Notes: a model not told the origin generated them from the sequence alone. 64,000 nucleotides of DNA from Streptomyces sp. MZ04 (GCF_004684775.1 NZ_SRIC01000003.1:1-64000); one strand, 5' to 3'; numbered from the stretch's first letter, positions 43,893-53,940 are shown. Numbers and translations are program-made.

Positions 43893-45665
43893 GTGACCGA
43901 CACTTCGATCTCCGTATCTCTGTTCAAGCGCACCGCCATCACCTGTGCGGCCGCCGCCGTGGGGCTCACCCTGTGCGTCCCCGCCGGCTCCGCCACGGCT
44001 TCCGCGGGCGATTCCGCGCCCGGCAGGGCCGATGGCGTGCCCGTGCAGCTCCTGGCGCTCAACGACCTGCACGGCAACCTGGATCCCGTCGACGGCCCGG
44101 CCGGCCGTGTGGAGCGCGGGGGAGGGGGCGGCCTGCAGGCGGGCGGGCTGCCTCAGCTCGCCACGCTGATGAAGGAGGCCCGGAGTGCCGGGCCGAACTC
44201 CCTCACGGTGGGCGCGGGCGACATGATCGGCGGCAGTCCGCTGCTGTCCGCGCTCTTCCACGACGAGCCGACGATCCACGCCCTGGAGCAGCTCGGGCTC
44301 GACGCCAGCTCGGTCGGCAACCACGAGTTCGACGAAGGGCCGGACGAACTGCGGCGCATCGCCGACGGCGGCTGCCACCCGGAGGACGGCTGCGCTCCCG
44401 GCGGCGACTACGACGGCACGGACTTCCCCTACCTCGCCGCCAACGTGACCCGTGAGGGCAGTTCGTCGCCACTGCTGCGGCCCTACACCGTCAAGACGCT
44501 GCCCGGCGGGCAGCGGATCGGATTCATCGGCCTCGTCACCAAGGAGGCGCCCGGGTCGATCAACGCCTCGCAGATCCGCGACGTGGAGTTCCATGACGAA
44601 CTGGCGGTCATCAAACGCTATTCGAGCGAACTCAAGCAGCGTGGGGTCGAGGCGCAGGTCCTCCTGATCCATGAGGGCGAGGCCGCGAACGGAGTGGCCG
44701 GCAAGGGGGATTGCGACGCCGATGGCCCCGGGTCCCGACTGCGCGGGCGGATCAAGGAGATCGCCGAGGGGACGCCGAGCGCGGTCGACGTCGTCGTCAC
44801 CGGCCACTCGCACGACTCGTTCGAATGTACGGTCACCGACCCCGCGGGCGAGCCGCGCATGGTCACCCAGGCCGACTCCTTCGGCCGTTCCTTCACCGAT
44901 CTGCGCTTCGGCCTCGACGGGACCGGAGACGTCATCCGCAAGTCGGTCCGGGCGAGGAATCACGTCGTACCCGTCGACACCCCGAAGCAGCCCGCGATGA
45001 CGAAACTCGTCGAGACCTGGCGCAAGCGCTCGGAGGCCGCCGCCGATCGGACCGTCGGCTACATCTCCGCCGACTTGCCCGGCCGCGGCTCCACGGAGCG
45101 CGAGACGCCGCTCGGCAGTCTGCTCACCGACGCCCAGGTGGAGGCCACCCGCGGCTACAAGGCCGAGGTGGCCTTCCTCAATCCCGGCGGCATGCGCGCC
45201 GACCTCGTACACAAGGGCGACGGGAAGGTCACCTACGCCGACGCGTACCGCACCCAGCCCTTCGACAACCCGCTGTGGACGATGACGCTCACCGGTGAGC
45301 AGCTGATCGACGTCCTGAAGGAGCAGGTCAGCGGCGAGAACGCCGGCGCCCCGCGCTTCCTGCAGCTCTCCTCGGCGCTCAGCTACTCGGTCGACATGAG
45401 CCGCGCCGGAGCCGACCGACTGCTCGCGGGTACCGTCAGGGTCGACGGCCGGCAGGTGCAGCCCACGGACACCTACCGCGTCACCGTCAACGACTTCCTC
45501 GCCAACGGCGGAAACGGATTCAGTACGTTCACGAAGGGCACGGACCGCGAAGGCGGCGACGTCACCGACCTCGAGGCGATGATCGGCTACCTGAAGGACA
45601 ACTCCGCCGCGGACGCCCCGCTCGCCCCTCCGACATCGGGGCGGATCACCTTCCTCGGGGAGTGA
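43893..45665 (+). CDS. Secreted 5'-nucleotidase / UDP-sugar hydrolase family metallophosphatase
   Basis: 590 aa. GTG 43893 lies 7 bp after a TAGTTT -10-like box (43881-43886), so the mRNA is probably leaderless. Signal peptide to about residue 36 (TCAAAAVGLTLCVPAGSATA). The N-terminal calcineurin-like domain has LALNDLHGN, VGAGDMIGG, VGNHEFDEG and VTGHSHDS metal-site motifs. The C-terminal 5'-nucleotidase domain (about 375-590) has NPGGMRADL and NDFLANGGNGF. It should release phosphate from extracellular nucleotides. Full length and intact. Confidence 0.92.
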   Translation: MTDTSISVSLFKRTAITCAAAAVGLTLCVPAGSATASAGDSAPGRADGVPVQLLALNDLHGNLDPVDGPAGRVERGGGGGLQAGGLPQLATLMKEARSAGPNSLTVGAGDMIGGSPLLSALFHDEPTIHALEQLGLDASSVGNHEFDEGPDELRRIADGGCHPEDGCAPGGDYDGTDFPYLAANVTREGSSSPLLRPYTVKTLPGGQRIGFIGLVTKEAPGSINASQIRDVEFHDELAVIKRYSSELKQRGVEAQVLLIHEGEAANGVAGKGDCDADGPGSRLRGRIKEIAEGTPSAVDVVVTGHSHDSFECTVTDPAGEPRMVTQADSFGRSFTDLRFGLDGTGDVIRKSVRARNHVVPVDTPKQPAMTKLVETWRKRSEAAADRTVGYISADLPGRGSTERETPLGSLLTDAQVEATRGYKAEVAFLNPGGMRADLVHKGDGKVTYADAYRTQPFDNPLWTMTLTGEQLIDVLKEQVSGENAGAPRFLQLSSALSYSVDMSRAGADRLLAGTVRVDGRQVQPTDTYRVTVNDFLANGGNGFSTFTKGTDREGGDVTDLEAMIGYLKDNSAADAPLAPPTSGRITFLGE

Positions 45666-45666
45666 C

Positions 45667-45699
45667 CTGACCTTTACCGGGACCCTGCCAGTAGGTCAG
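45667..45699. terminator. Convergent hairpin between nucleotidase and WYL regulator
   Basis: CTGACCT and AGGTCAG form a perfect 7-bp stem with a 19-nt loop directly after the nucleotidase stop, overlapping the stop of the opposing WYL gene. It could serve as a weak bidirectional terminator. Confidence 0.4.
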
Positions 45700-46673
45700 C
45701 CTGCCCCGTACCTTCTGGCGAGTGCGTCGACCGTGTCGGCCATCGCCCGGCGCAGCTCCGCGGGCTCGACGACCTCGACGTCGACACCGAGCCGCAGCAG
45801 CTCACCGCACGCGTGGCCGGTGCTCTCGGTCGGGATGACCGCCTCGACCCATCCGTCGTCGCCGACGGGGGTCGCGGTGGCGTCGACCGCCCGCACCACC
45901 TCCGGGGGAAGGTTGTCCGGCAGGCGTCGGCGACCCCGCCCGGAGAGACGAATGGTGGCCGTGCCGGTGAAGCGGCGCTTCTGGAAGTCGTCGAGGTACG
46001 AGGTCCAGTAAGCGGCCAGGTCGAAGTCCGGCGGCCTGTCGAACTGTTCGTCACCCGGCACCGCGTCCAGGACCTGAGTGACCCGGTACGTCGCGACCTT
46101 GTTCTCCGTGGCGGCCACGAGGTACCAGACGCCGGACTTGAGAACCAGGCCGTAGGGGCGAAGGCGACGCCGCACCTCCTGCGGTGCGCGCCAGCGGCGG
46201 TAACGCACCTCCACCACACTCCGGGTGAGCACCGCGTCGGCGAACAAGGTGAGATACGGCGTCTGTTCGGGCTCCCGGTACCAGGCCGGAGCGTCCAGGT
46301 GGAACACCGCCGCGGTCCGCGCAGCCTCCTCGCGCAGCCCGGCAGGCAACGCGGCTAGCAGTTTCAGCCGCGCCGCCGTCACCTCCGCCGCCAGCCCCAA
46401 GTCGGCTGCGGGGCCCGGCAGTCCGGCGAACAACAGCGCCCGTGCCTCGCCCTGGCTCATCCCGGTCAGCCGGGTGCGATAGCCGTCGAGCAACTGATAG
46501 CCGCCTCCGCGGCCCGGCTCCGCGTACACGGGAACTCCGGCGTCCTGCAGACGCACCACATCACGGTAGGCGGTGCGCACGGACACCCCCAGCTCGTCGG
46601 CGATCACTCGCGCGGACACACGGCCACGTGATTGCAGCAACAGCAGTACCGACAACAGTCGACCAGCGGACAT
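45696..46673 (-). CDS. WYL domain transcriptional regulator
   Basis: 325 aa from the ATG preceding SAGRLLSVLLLL (GGGGAGA 9 nt upstream). DeoR-like winged helix at residues 1-60 (VIADELGVSVRTAYRDVVRL), WYL domain at about 130-210 (VEVRYRRWRAP, LKSGVWYLVAATE), and a WCX C-terminal extension. WYL proteins bind small ligands or nucleic acids and often regulate neighbours. It is divergent from the NIPSNAP gene, about 105 bp away, which may be its target. Confidence 0.9.
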   Translation of the reverse strand: MSAGRLLSVLLLLQSRGRVSARVIADELGVSVRTAYRDVVRLQDAGVPVYAEPGRGGGYQLLDGYRTRLTGMSQGEARALLFAGLPGPAADLGLAAEVTAARLKLLAALPAGLREEAARTAAVFHLDAPAWYREPEQTPYLTLFADAVLTRSVVEVRYRRWRAPQEVRRRLRPYGLVLKSGVWYLVAATENKVATYRVTQVLDAVPGDEQFDRPPDFDLAAYWTSYLDDFQKRRFTGTATIRLSGRGRRRLPDNLPPEVVRAVDATATPVGDDGWVEAVIPTESTGHACGELLRLGVDVEVVEPAELRRAMADTVDALARRYGAG

Positions 46674-46777
46674 GGGCACATTCTCCCCGGAAACCCTGAC
46701 AGCCCCTGACACGCGGCCGCCGTAGCGTCAGCTGACTCGTAGTCCCGAAGAAGACAACTGAAACAGGAGCCCGCAGC

Positions 46778-47536
46778 GTGCCCCTCACCGAGACCTCCGG
46801 CCGCCCCGCCGTCATCGAGCTGCGCCAGTACACGCTGCGCCCCGGCCGTCGCGACGAACTCATCGAGCTGTTCGACCGGGAGTTCGTCGAAACCCAGGAA
46901 GAGACCGGGATGTGGGTGCTCGGTCAGTTCCGCGACCTCGACGACCCGGACCGCTTCGTGTGGCTGCGCGGATTCCGGGACATGGCGGCACGACAGCACG
47001 CGCTGACTGCCTTCTACGGCGGCCCTGTCTGGGCCAAGCACGGCCCCCAGGCCAATGCCACCATGCTCGACTCCGACGACGTACTCCTCCTGCGTCCCCT
47101 GTCGGACGAGACCGGCTTCACCATCTCCCCGTCCGAGCGCCGCCCGGCGGCCGGTGCTCCGGAACCGGAGGGCTTCGTGGCCGCCACGGTGTGGTCCTTC
47201 CCTCCCGGGCAGCACGACGGCATCGAGCTGATCCGGGACGAACTCCTCCCCGTGCTCCGCAAGACGGGGCCCGCGCCACTGGCCGCCCTCACCACCGAGA
47301 CGGCGCCCAACACATTCCCCGGACTGCCCGTGCGCACCGGGGAGAACGTCGCCGTGGTCGTCACCTCGTACCCCGACGAGAGCACGTACCGACAACACCT
47401 CGCCGCTCTACAGGCCGATCCCCTCGCACGGGACGAGATTCTGCCGAGCATCGAGCGAGAGCAGTCGACACCAGCCAGGACACTGCGGCTGGCGCCGACG
47501 GCACGCTCCCGTCACCACCGCGGTATCGGAGTCTGA
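46778..47536 (+). CDS. NIPSNAP family protein
   Basis: 252 aa, GTG start. Dimeric alpha/beta-barrel protein with IELRQYTLRPGRRDELIELF, the signature N-terminal NIPSNAP strand-helix, and a second related half (ATVWSFPPGQHDGIELIRDE). Such small-domain proteins are often linked to breakdown of unstable or aromatic compounds, but the reaction is unknown. Divergent from the WYL regulator. Confidence 0.87.
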   Translation: MPLTETSGRPAVIELRQYTLRPGRRDELIELFDREFVETQEETGMWVLGQFRDLDDPDRFVWLRGFRDMAARQHALTAFYGGPVWAKHGPQANATMLDSDDVLLLRPLSDETGFTISPSERRPAAGAPEPEGFVAATVWSFPPGQHDGIELIRDELLPVLRKTGPAPLAALTTETAPNTFPGLPVRTGENVAVVVTSYPDESTYRQHLAALQADPLARDEILPSIEREQSTPARTLRLAPTARSRHHRGIGV

Positions 47537-47553
47537 GGCCGCAGCCGCGCGGA

Positions 47554-48006
47554 TCAGGTCGTCGTCGACGCGGGCTCCAGCACGAAGACGGGGATCACGC
47601 GGTCGGTCTTCTCCTGGTATTCGGCGTACGGCGGATACGCGGCGACCGCGCGCTCCCACCACTCGGCCTTCTCGTCCCCGGTGATCTCACGGGCCGTCAT
47701 GTCCTGGCGTACGGCCCCGTCCTGGAGCTCCACACGCGGGTCGGACCTGACGTTGAAGTACCAGACCGGGTGATGCGGGAAGCCGCCCTTGGAGGCGACG
47801 GCCGCGTACCGCCCTTCGTGCTCCACGCGCATCAGCGGGATCTTGCGGATCTTGCCGCTCTTCGCGCCGCGCGTCGTGAGAATGACGACGGGCAGGCCCG
47901 TGTCCCAGAGCGTCGCCCCTTTCGTGCCGCGCGAACTCTCGTACAACTCGACCTGTTCGCGCACCCACTGCGCCGGACTCGGCTCGTACTCGCCCTCAAG
48001 AGGCAT
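47554..48006 (-). CDS. Nitroreductase family deazaflavin-dependent oxidoreductase (Ddn-like)
   Basis: 150 aa starting [15 protein letters not shown]. Split-barrel protein with [19 protein letters not shown] and [17 protein letters not shown], the F420-binding signature shared with mycobacterial Ddn. It probably reduces quinone-like or nitro compounds using F420H2. The start lies inside the 3' end of the FUSC pseudogene (11-bp overlap), so it may formerly have been co-transcribed with it. Confidence 0.9.
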   Translation of the reverse strand: MPLEGEYEPSPAQWVREQVELYESSRGTKGATLWDTGLPVVILTTRGAKSGKIRKIPLMRVEHEGRYAAVASKGGFPHHPVWYFNVRSDPRVELQDGAVRQDMTAREITGDEKAEWWERAVAAYPPYAEYQEKTDRVIPVFVLEPASTTT

Positions 48007-48965
48007 CGCATTCACTCCGTCGTCGCGTACGGATTGTCTTGCGCAGTTCAACACACGCACCGCTCGGAGTCATCCCCACAGGCCACAGCTCGCCGGCGGC
48101 GGCGTCGTCGGCGTCGCGCAACTCCACCACGGCCACCACCAGACGCACCTGGACGACCGGGAACGCGGGCCCGAAGCGCCCGGCCAGCGCCTGCTCCGCC
48201 CGCTCGGCGGCCTCCGTGCACGCGGCCAGGGCCCGCTTCACGCGCACCGCGGCATGGTCATGGACCACCAGCAGCGCACAGACAAAACCGACGGCGATGC
48301 CCAGGACGCTGCCAAGCACCCGGTCGAGGACGAGATCCCCGGCCGGGGCGGGCGAGGCCATGTCGCTGAGCAGCAGCGCCAGGGGCGTGAGGAAGACGAC
48401 GCCCAGACCGTAGTCGGAGGTTGATCGAGTGGAGAACGGCGGCGGCCGACACCGACGCCCATTAGCCGTGCTCCAGGCCAAGGACCACCGCGAGACCACC
48501 GGCGATCCCCGTGCCCAGGACCATCCGCAGGGCGGGAACGGCCAGGACGGCGATGCGGTGCGGGCCACCGGGGCCGTGCCCCATCAGGAGGTCGGAGGCG
48601 CGCCGGGTGGCAGGGGTGCCCGCCTGCGCGGCCGCGCCCCCCTCGGCCGTTGCGGGGGGTGACAGCTCGGACAGTACGGAGGGCGGACGGCGGCGCCGCT
48701 CGGTGAGGAGGCGGGCCTGCCGCCGCAGGTGGTGTGCCGTGGCGGCGGGGTCATCGGGCGGCCGGCGGGCGGAGCCGATCAGGAGTGACCAGGCCAGGTC
48801 GGTCAGGCGTACGAAGGTCTCGTCCCGGCCGGCTGCTCGCGCTTCGGTCGGCGGCGCGAGCCCGAGGGAGTGGTAGGCCCGCAGGACCGCGACGGTCGCC
48901 CGGTGTCGCGTCTGCCGGGCGCCGTCCTGCGCCGCCGGCGTTTCACGGAGGTCCGCGAGCTCACG
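47996..48965 (-). pseudogene. FUSC family membrane protein (aromatic acid exporter type), multiply broken
   Basis: Read from high to low coordinates. A mid-protein segment (ADLRETPAAQDG through LRMVLGTGIAGGLAVVLGLEHG) meets TAA where relatives have Tyr (EHG*WASVSAAAVLHSIN). About 45 bp further the frame changes and the text jumps to SDYGLGVVFLTPLALLLSDM, skipping about 50 residues of membrane region. The original N-terminal membrane domain is also gone, replaced upstream by the tail of a DyP peroxidase on the other strand. That makes at least three lesions: nonsense codon, internal deletion with frameshift, and 5' truncation. Not functional. Confidence 0.82.
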
Positions 48966-48966
48966 C

Positions 48967-49176
48967 GACGGGGAGTTCGGCACCTACTTCATCGGTTACG
49001 CGCGTACCCCTGACGTGACCGAGCAGATGCTCAGGAACATGTTCGCGGGTGGCCGACCGGGCCTGCACGACCGGATCCTCGACTTCTCGACGGCGGTCAC
49101 CGGATGCCTGTTCCACGTGCCGACCGCCGATTTCCTCGATGACCTCCCCGCCGCGCCGCGGTCGACGAGCGCCTGA
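48967..49176 (+). pseudogene. C-terminal remnant of a DyP-type peroxidase
   Basis: Seventy codons: DGEFGTYFIGYARTPDVTEQ, then HDRILDFSTAVTGCLFHVPT and a TGA stop. This is the conserved end of DyP-type haem peroxidases (about 300-420 aa when complete). There is no start codon and no upstream homologous sequence; the region just before it belongs to the FUSC pseudogene on the minus strand. The haem-ligand domain is missing, so it is a relic. Confidence 0.8.
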
Positions 49177-49277
49177 GCGGCCCCTCCACGCTCGTTCCCG
49201 CCTCCGTTTCGCTCCGTTTGCGGGGCAGCGGACATCGCGATTCAGTTGTACAGATCCTCTCGGTACCAGGAGCCAGC

Positions 49278-51776
49278 ATGTCGATGTCCTTCGGTTCAGG
49301 GTTCGGTTCCTCTGACCCCTTCAGCGAGTTGTTGAACCGGTTCTTCGGAATGTCGCCGGCATCGTCACCACCGGCCGTTCAGCGCGTTCCCATCGGACGG
49401 CTCCTGACCGAGTCGTCGCAGGAACTCCTGAATCTGGCCGCGCAACGGGCGGTCGAGGACGGAACCCCGGACCTCGACACGGAGCACCTGCTCTGGGCGT
49501 CCGCACAGGTCGACCCCGCGCGAAAGCTGCTCTCCCAGATCGGCGTCAACCCCGACAAGCTCGCTTCGGAACTCGCCGGGGTCCTGCCGCGGGAGTCCGG
49601 CGAGCCGTCCGCGGAACCGGGACTCACACCGGCGGCCAAGCGCACCCTGGCAACGGCCTACGCCCACTCGCAGGCCGCCGGGGTGTCGTACATCGGGCCC
49701 GAGCACATTCTCAGCGCGCTCCTCGACGACGCCGACTCCGGTGCCACCCGGCTGCTGCGCGCGGAGGGAATGGACCCGGAGAAGCTGTCGGGCCTCGCGG
49801 ACCAGGCGGCCCGCGCGGACGGGTTCCCGGCCGACGCGAAGAAGGAGAAGCCCGCCACGACCCTCGACGAGTTCGGGCGCGACCTGACGGAGGAAGCGAA
49901 GGCCGGAAAGCTCGACCCGGTGGTCGGACGGTCCGAAGAGATCGAGCAGACCGTCGAGATCCTCTCGCGGCGTTCCAAGAACAACCCCGTGCTCATCGGT
50001 GAGCCCGGTGTCGGAAAGACCGCCATCGTCGAGGGCCTGGCCCAGCGGATCGTGGCCGGCGAAGTCCCGGCGACCCTGAAGGACAAGCGCGTCGTCTCGC
50101 TCGACCTCTCCGGCATGGTGGCCGGCGCGCAGTACCGCGGTCAGTTCGAGGAGCGCCTGAAGAAGGTCATCGAGGACGTCCAGGAAGCCAGCGGCGACAT
50201 CATCCTGTTCATCGACGAGCTCCATACGGTCGTGGGCGCGGGCGCGACCGGCGAGGGGTCGATGGACGCGGGCAACATGCTCAAGCCCGCGCTCGCACGC
50301 GGAGAGCTGCACGTCGTCGGCGCGACGACCATCGACGAGTACCGCAAGCACATCGAGAAGGACGCCGCACTCGAGCGCCGCTTCCAGCCCGTACTGATCC
50401 CGGAGCCGACCGTCGAGGAGACGGTGCAGATCCTGGAGGGGCTGCGCGACGCCTACGAAGCCCACCACCAGGTCCGCTTCGCCGACGGCGCCCTGGCGGC
50501 CGCGGCCGAGCTGTCCGACCGGTACATCAGCGACCGGTTCCTGCCCGACAAGGCCATCGACCTGATGGACCAGGCGGGCGCCCGTGTGCGCCTGCGCAGT
50601 GCGGGCCGCTCCACCGAGGTCGTCAGCCGCGAGGACCGTATCGCCAAACTCCGCCGTGAGCAGGCCCATGCCGTGGCCGGTGAGGACTTCGAGAAGGCCT
50701 CCGAACTCAAGCGGCAGATCGCCGAGGCGGAAGGCGAACTTGCGGGCGTCGAGGAGCGGCGCGAGGGCGTCGTCTCCGTCACCGCCGACGACATCGCCGA
50801 TGTCGTGTCCCGCCGCACCGGGATCCCGGTCTCCCAGCTCACCGCGAGCGAGAAGGAGAAGCTCCTCAACCTCGAGGAGGAGATGCACGCCAGGATCGTC
50901 GGCCAGGACGAAGCGGTCACCGCCGTCTCACAGGCCGTACGCCGCAACCGTGCGGGCATGGGCGACCCCGACCGCCCCGTCGGCTCGTTCCTCTTCCTCG
51001 GCCCCACGGGCGTAGGCAAGACCGAACTGGCCAAGACGCTCGGCGAGTTGCTGTTCGGCGACGACGACCACATGATCCGCTTCGACATGAGCGAGTTCCA
51101 GGAGAAGCACACCGTTGCCCGGCTCGTCGGAGCCCCTCCCGGATACGTCGGCTACGAAGAAGCCGGCCAGCTCACCGAGAAGGTCCGCCGGCAGCCCTAC
51201 AGCGTGGTGCTGTTCGACGAGGTGGAGAAGGCCCACCCCGACGTCTTCAACACGCTGCTGCAGATCCTCGACGACGGACGTCTGACCGACGCCCAGGGGC
51301 GCACCGTCGACTTCCGCCACTGCGTCATCATCATGACGTCCAACATCGGCGCGCATCGCATTCTCGCGCACGACGGCGATGTGTCCGAGATCAAGGACGA
51401 GTTGATGGGGGAACTGCGGACGCGGTTCCTGCCCGAGTTCCTCAACCGCATCGACGACATCATCATCTTCCACGGCCTCACCGAGAAAGACCTGTCGCAG
51501 ATCGTGGATCACCTCCTCGACCAGAGCAAGCACCGGGTGCACGCCCAGGGCATCAACCTGGAAGTCACCGACGCGGCGAAGCAGTTGCTCCTCGCCCATG
51601 GCCATCAGCCGGAATTCGGCGCCCGTCCGCTGCGCCGCACGATTCAGGCGGAGCTCGACAACCGCATCGCCTCGTTCCTGCTCGGCGGCGAGGCGGACCC
51701 GGGAGACACCATCGTCGCCGACGTACAGAACGACACGCTCCACTGCACCGTACGCAAGGGCGACGCGGATCGGTAA
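49278..51776 (+). CDS. ClpC-like ATP-dependent Clp protease ATP-binding subunit
   Basis: 832 aa from ATG 49278 with AGGAG 6 nt upstream. N-terminal Clp repeat domain (about 35-175), first AAA+ domain (about 205-450; [21 protein letters not shown]), UVR-like middle coiled region ([17 protein letters not shown]), second AAA+ domain (about 535-740; [21 protein letters not shown]) and C-terminal small domain. Smaller and more divergent at the N-terminus (Ser/Gly/Phe-rich first 30 residues) than housekeeping ClpC, so it is likely a second, stress-related copy. It heads a three-gene plus-strand set with a hydrophilic peptide and a GreA-like factor. Confidence 0.92.
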   Translation: MSMSFGSGFGSSDPFSELLNRFFGMSPASSPPAVQRVPIGRLLTESSQELLNLAAQRAVEDGTPDLDTEHLLWASAQVDPARKLLSQIGVNPDKLASELAGVLPRESGEPSAEPGLTPAAKRTLATAYAHSQAAGVSYIGPEHILSALLDDADSGATRLLRAEGMDPEKLSGLADQAARADGFPADAKKEKPATTLDEFGRDLTEEAKAGKLDPVVGRSEEIEQTVEILSRRSKNNPVLIGEPGVGKTAIVEGLAQRIVAGEVPATLKDKRVVSLDLSGMVAGAQYRGQFEERLKKVIEDVQEASGDIILFIDELHTVVGAGATGEGSMDAGNMLKPALARGELHVVGATTIDEYRKHIEKDAALERRFQPVLIPEPTVEETVQILEGLRDAYEAHHQVRFADGALAAAAELSDRYISDRFLPDKAIDLMDQAGARVRLRSAGRSTEVVSREDRIAKLRREQAHAVAGEDFEKASELKRQIAEAEGELAGVEERREGVVSVTADDIADVVSRRTGIPVSQLTASEKEKLLNLEEEMHARIVGQDEAVTAVSQAVRRNRAGMGDPDRPVGSFLFLGPTGVGKTELAKTLGELLFGDDDHMIRFDMSEFQEKHTVARLVGAPPGYVGYEEAGQLTEKVRRQPYSVVLFDEVEKAHPDVFNTLLQILDDGRLTDAQGRTVDFRHCVIIMTSNIGAHRILAHDGDVSEIKDELMGELRTRFLPEFLNRIDDIIIFHGLTEKDLSQIVDHLLDQSKHRVHAQGINLEVTDAAKQLLLAHGHQPEFGARPLRRTIQAELDNRIASFLLGGEADPGDTIVADVQNDTLHCTVRKGDADR

Positions 51777-51827
51777 GCACACGCGGGCGCACCGGCGCCC
51801 GGGTGTTCGTTCCATCAAGGAGGACAC

Positions 51828-52109
51828 ATGGCGGCTCACCACAAGTCCAACCGGGAAGTCGAAGGCAACCCGGACACGGACCACAGCCGAGGAATGCCCC
51901 TGCGGCCCGACGAGGAACAACTCGAGCGTCGCACGCGGGAAGACGAGCGAGACGCGGGAATTCCCGTGAAGAAGCGGGAGAGTTCCGAGGCACAGTACGA
52001 AGAGGCGCAGGCCGAGGTCGACCGCGAAGTCGACAAGGGCGATATGCGGACGGGCAAGAAGACCCGTGCGCAGCGCGAGGCCTTTCCGCCGAGTGACCAC
52101 GAAAGCTGA
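51828..52109 (+). CDS. Small highly charged hydrophilic protein
   Basis: 93 aa with a very strong AAGGAGG four nt before the ATG. Almost entirely charged or polar, without a hydrophobic core, so probably intrinsically disordered. It ends KTRAQREAFPPSDHES. Similar small proteins occur beside stress genes in Streptomyces, but I cannot assign a function. Between clpC-like and greA-like genes with short gaps, so probably in one transcript. Confidence 0.75.
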   Translation: MAAHHKSNREVEGNPDTDHSRGMPLRPDEEQLERRTREDERDAGIPVKKRESSEAQYEEAQAEVDREVDKGDMRTGKKTRAQREAFPPSDHES

Positions 52110-52124
52110 CGGGACACGGGAGCA

Positions 52125-52610
52125 GTGGTGAACGGAGATCCCCAACCGATCAGCGCCACCGCACGTCGCGCGCTCGAGAAGGAGCTCGCCGACCTGCGCG
52201 CCGAACGGAACGCGGATGCCGCGACGCTGCAGGACACCAGCGAAACGGGCGACCGCGCCGACCAGGCCGACGAGTTGCGGCGGCTGGCCGTGATCGGACG
52301 CCTCGACGACCGCATCACCGAGATCACGCTGCGGCTCCGCCAGGCCGACGACGCGGGTCCGCCCTCGACCGACGAGGTCGGGATGGGCAGCACGGTCACC
52401 GTGCGGTTCTCGGACGGCTCGGTGGGAACCGTCGAGATCAGCGAGGTCGCGGAGCCGCTGGAACCGACGATGGTCACGTACGACAGTCCCATGGGCCGCG
52501 CGCTGCTCGGCCACCGCGCGGGCGACAGCGTCAGTTACAAGACGCCCGGTGGAGAGGCGGCCGTGACGATCGTGTCGCTGGGCGAGACGGGCCCTGCGGG
52601 GGAGGGCTGA
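52125..52610 (+). CDS. GreA/GreB-family elongation factor-like protein
   Basis: 161 aa, GTG start (a second GTG follows directly). N-terminal coiled coil (about 10-75, ARRALEKELADLRAERNADA) with acidic tip region TSETGDRADQADE, and the C-terminal FKBP-like GreA domain (VTVRFSDGSVGTVEI, DSPMGRALLGHRAGDSVSY). It binds the RNA polymerase secondary channel region. Whether the tip can activate transcript cleavage is unclear, since it differs from the classical GreA tip. Lies in the ClpC-like stress set. Confidence 0.87.
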   Translation: MVNGDPQPISATARRALEKELADLRAERNADAATLQDTSETGDRADQADELRRLAVIGRLDDRITEITLRLRQADDAGPPSTDEVGMGSTVTVRFSDGSVGTVEISEVAEPLEPTMVTYDSPMGRALLGHRAGDSVSYKTPGGEAAVTIVSLGETGPAGEG

Positions 52611-52616
52611 GGCAGC

Positions 52617-52633
52617 CACGGCGGCCCGCCGTG
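52617..52633. terminator. Convergent terminator-like hairpin
   Basis: CACGGCG-GCC-CGCCGTG: perfect 7-bp GC-rich stem with 3-nt loop in the 40-bp gap between the convergent GreA-like and DUF3533 genes. Probably works in both directions. Confidence 0.55.
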
Positions 52634-52650
52634 TACGGCGAGGGGGACCG

Positions 52651-53940
52651 TCACCCTGGCTGGGGCACCATCCGGTGCAGACCCTTGCGGTCGTAATAGC
52701 GGGTCATGGCGAAGCCGAACGCGAGCGCGGCGACGAAACCGACCGCGATCATGATCCAGCCCCGGGTGAGTCCGGCGTCCGCACGCGCGTCGAAGTAGAC
52801 GATCGCCCGGACGCCGGAGACGAGTTGGCGCATGGGTTCGAACGTGCCGAGGAAGCGGTAGAAGCCCGGAGTGGCTTCCAGCGGGACGGTGGCGCCGGAG
52901 GACGGGAGCGCCAGCGCGATGAAGACGAACATGGCCACGAGTTGGCCGATGCTGCCGAAGGCGGCGTTGATCGCCTGAACCCCCAGGCCGACGGAGAGAC
53001 TCGCGCAGCAGGAGAACAGCCAAAGGAGCGCCGGGTGTGGCGCGTCCATGCCCAGGATCGAGACCGTCGCGACCATGAGAAGCGTGGTCGTCAGGAGCGA
53101 AAGCCCCGCGGTCATGACCATCTTCAGGACCAGCATCTGGGTACGGCTGATGGGAACAGTGGGGTGGCGGGAGTGCCAGGGGCCGATCTCACTGTCCGCG
53201 TAACCGAGTGAACTGTCCACGGTGTTGTGGATCAGGTTGGCGGAGAGGAATCCGGTCAGCACCAGCAGCAGCGTGTAGTAGAAGGCGCTCAGGCCCAGAC
53301 CGGTGTGCGCGCCGATCGGGTGGCCGACCTTGGTGCTCACGGCGACCGGGTCGGCGAGCAGCACACGTGTGGTGGAACTCGCCTTGGCGACCTCCGGTGA
53401 CGACACCAACTGCTCGCCGATGTCCACGGAGGCCTGGTGCGCCGCCCGTTGGGTGATCTGCCCGGCCAAGGACGAGCCGAGGCTGCCCATTCCGGGATTG
53501 GTCAGCGTCGTCAGGGTCGGCTGGGCGGTGGCGTTGCCGGAGGCCAGCGACCCCACGGCGGACGTGAAGCCGGAGGGGATCTCCAGGGCCCCGTAGACCT
53601 TCCCGGAGGCCAGCTCGTCCTGCGCGTCCGCGCGGCTCATCCGGCGCCAGTCGACGTCCCCGTGCGGAGAGGCGGAGACGATGCCGTCACTCACCTGGGA
53701 GCCGAGGTTCTCCTTCTGCCCCGGCAGCGGCTTGTCCGTGTCGGAATTCACCAGGGCGATGGGCAGCCGGTCCACATGGTCGGCGGGCGTGAGGATGCCG
53801 CCCATGTACAGCAGGGAAAGGGCCAGTGCGACAAGGCCGCTGAGCACACCGGGAACAATCCACAACTTCCAACGACGCAGCAGCCGCCCCGCTTTCACAT
53901 CCTGGGCCGAAGCGTCGCGCGGCGGAATCCCGGTGTCCAT
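52651..53940 (-). CDS. YhgE/Pip-like (DUF3533) membrane protein
   Basis: 429 aa from MDTGIPPRDAS. One N-terminal membrane helix (IVPGVLSGLVALALSLLYMGG), a large extracytoplasmic region (about 50-220) and five or six C-terminal helices (LSAFYYTLLLVLTGFLSANL to MIAVGFVAALAFGFAMTRYY). This is the layout of DUF3533/YhgE ABC-2-type permease-like proteins, which are linked to export or membrane stress. No ATPase partner is adjacent. Confidence 0.85.
   Translation of the reverse strand: MDTGIPPRDASAQDVKAGRLLRRWKLWIVPGVLSGLVALALSLLYMGGILTPADHVDRLPIALVNSDTDKPLPGQKENLGSQVSDGIVSASPHGDVDWRRMSRADAQDELASGKVYGALEIPSGFTSAVGSLASGNATAQPTLTTLTNPGMGSLGSSLAGQITQRAAHQASVDIGEQLVSSPEVAKASSTTRVLLADPVAVSTKVGHPIGAHTGLGLSAFYYTLLLVLTGFLSANLIHNTVDSSLGYADSEIGPWHSRHPTVPISRTQMLVLKMVMTAGLSLLTTTLLMVATVSILGMDAPHPALLWLFSCCASLSVGLGVQAINAAFGSIGQLVAMFVFIALALPSSGATVPLEATPGFYRFLGTFEPMRQLVSGVRAIVYFDARADAGLTRGWIMIAVGFVAALAFGFAMTRYYDRKGLHRMVPQPG

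Noticed and set aside
48462-48983. Independent 173-aa minus-strand gene
   Set aside because: It ends exactly at a Tyr-to-stop position of a FUSC protein, and the missing continuation is found downstream; part of one pseudogene.
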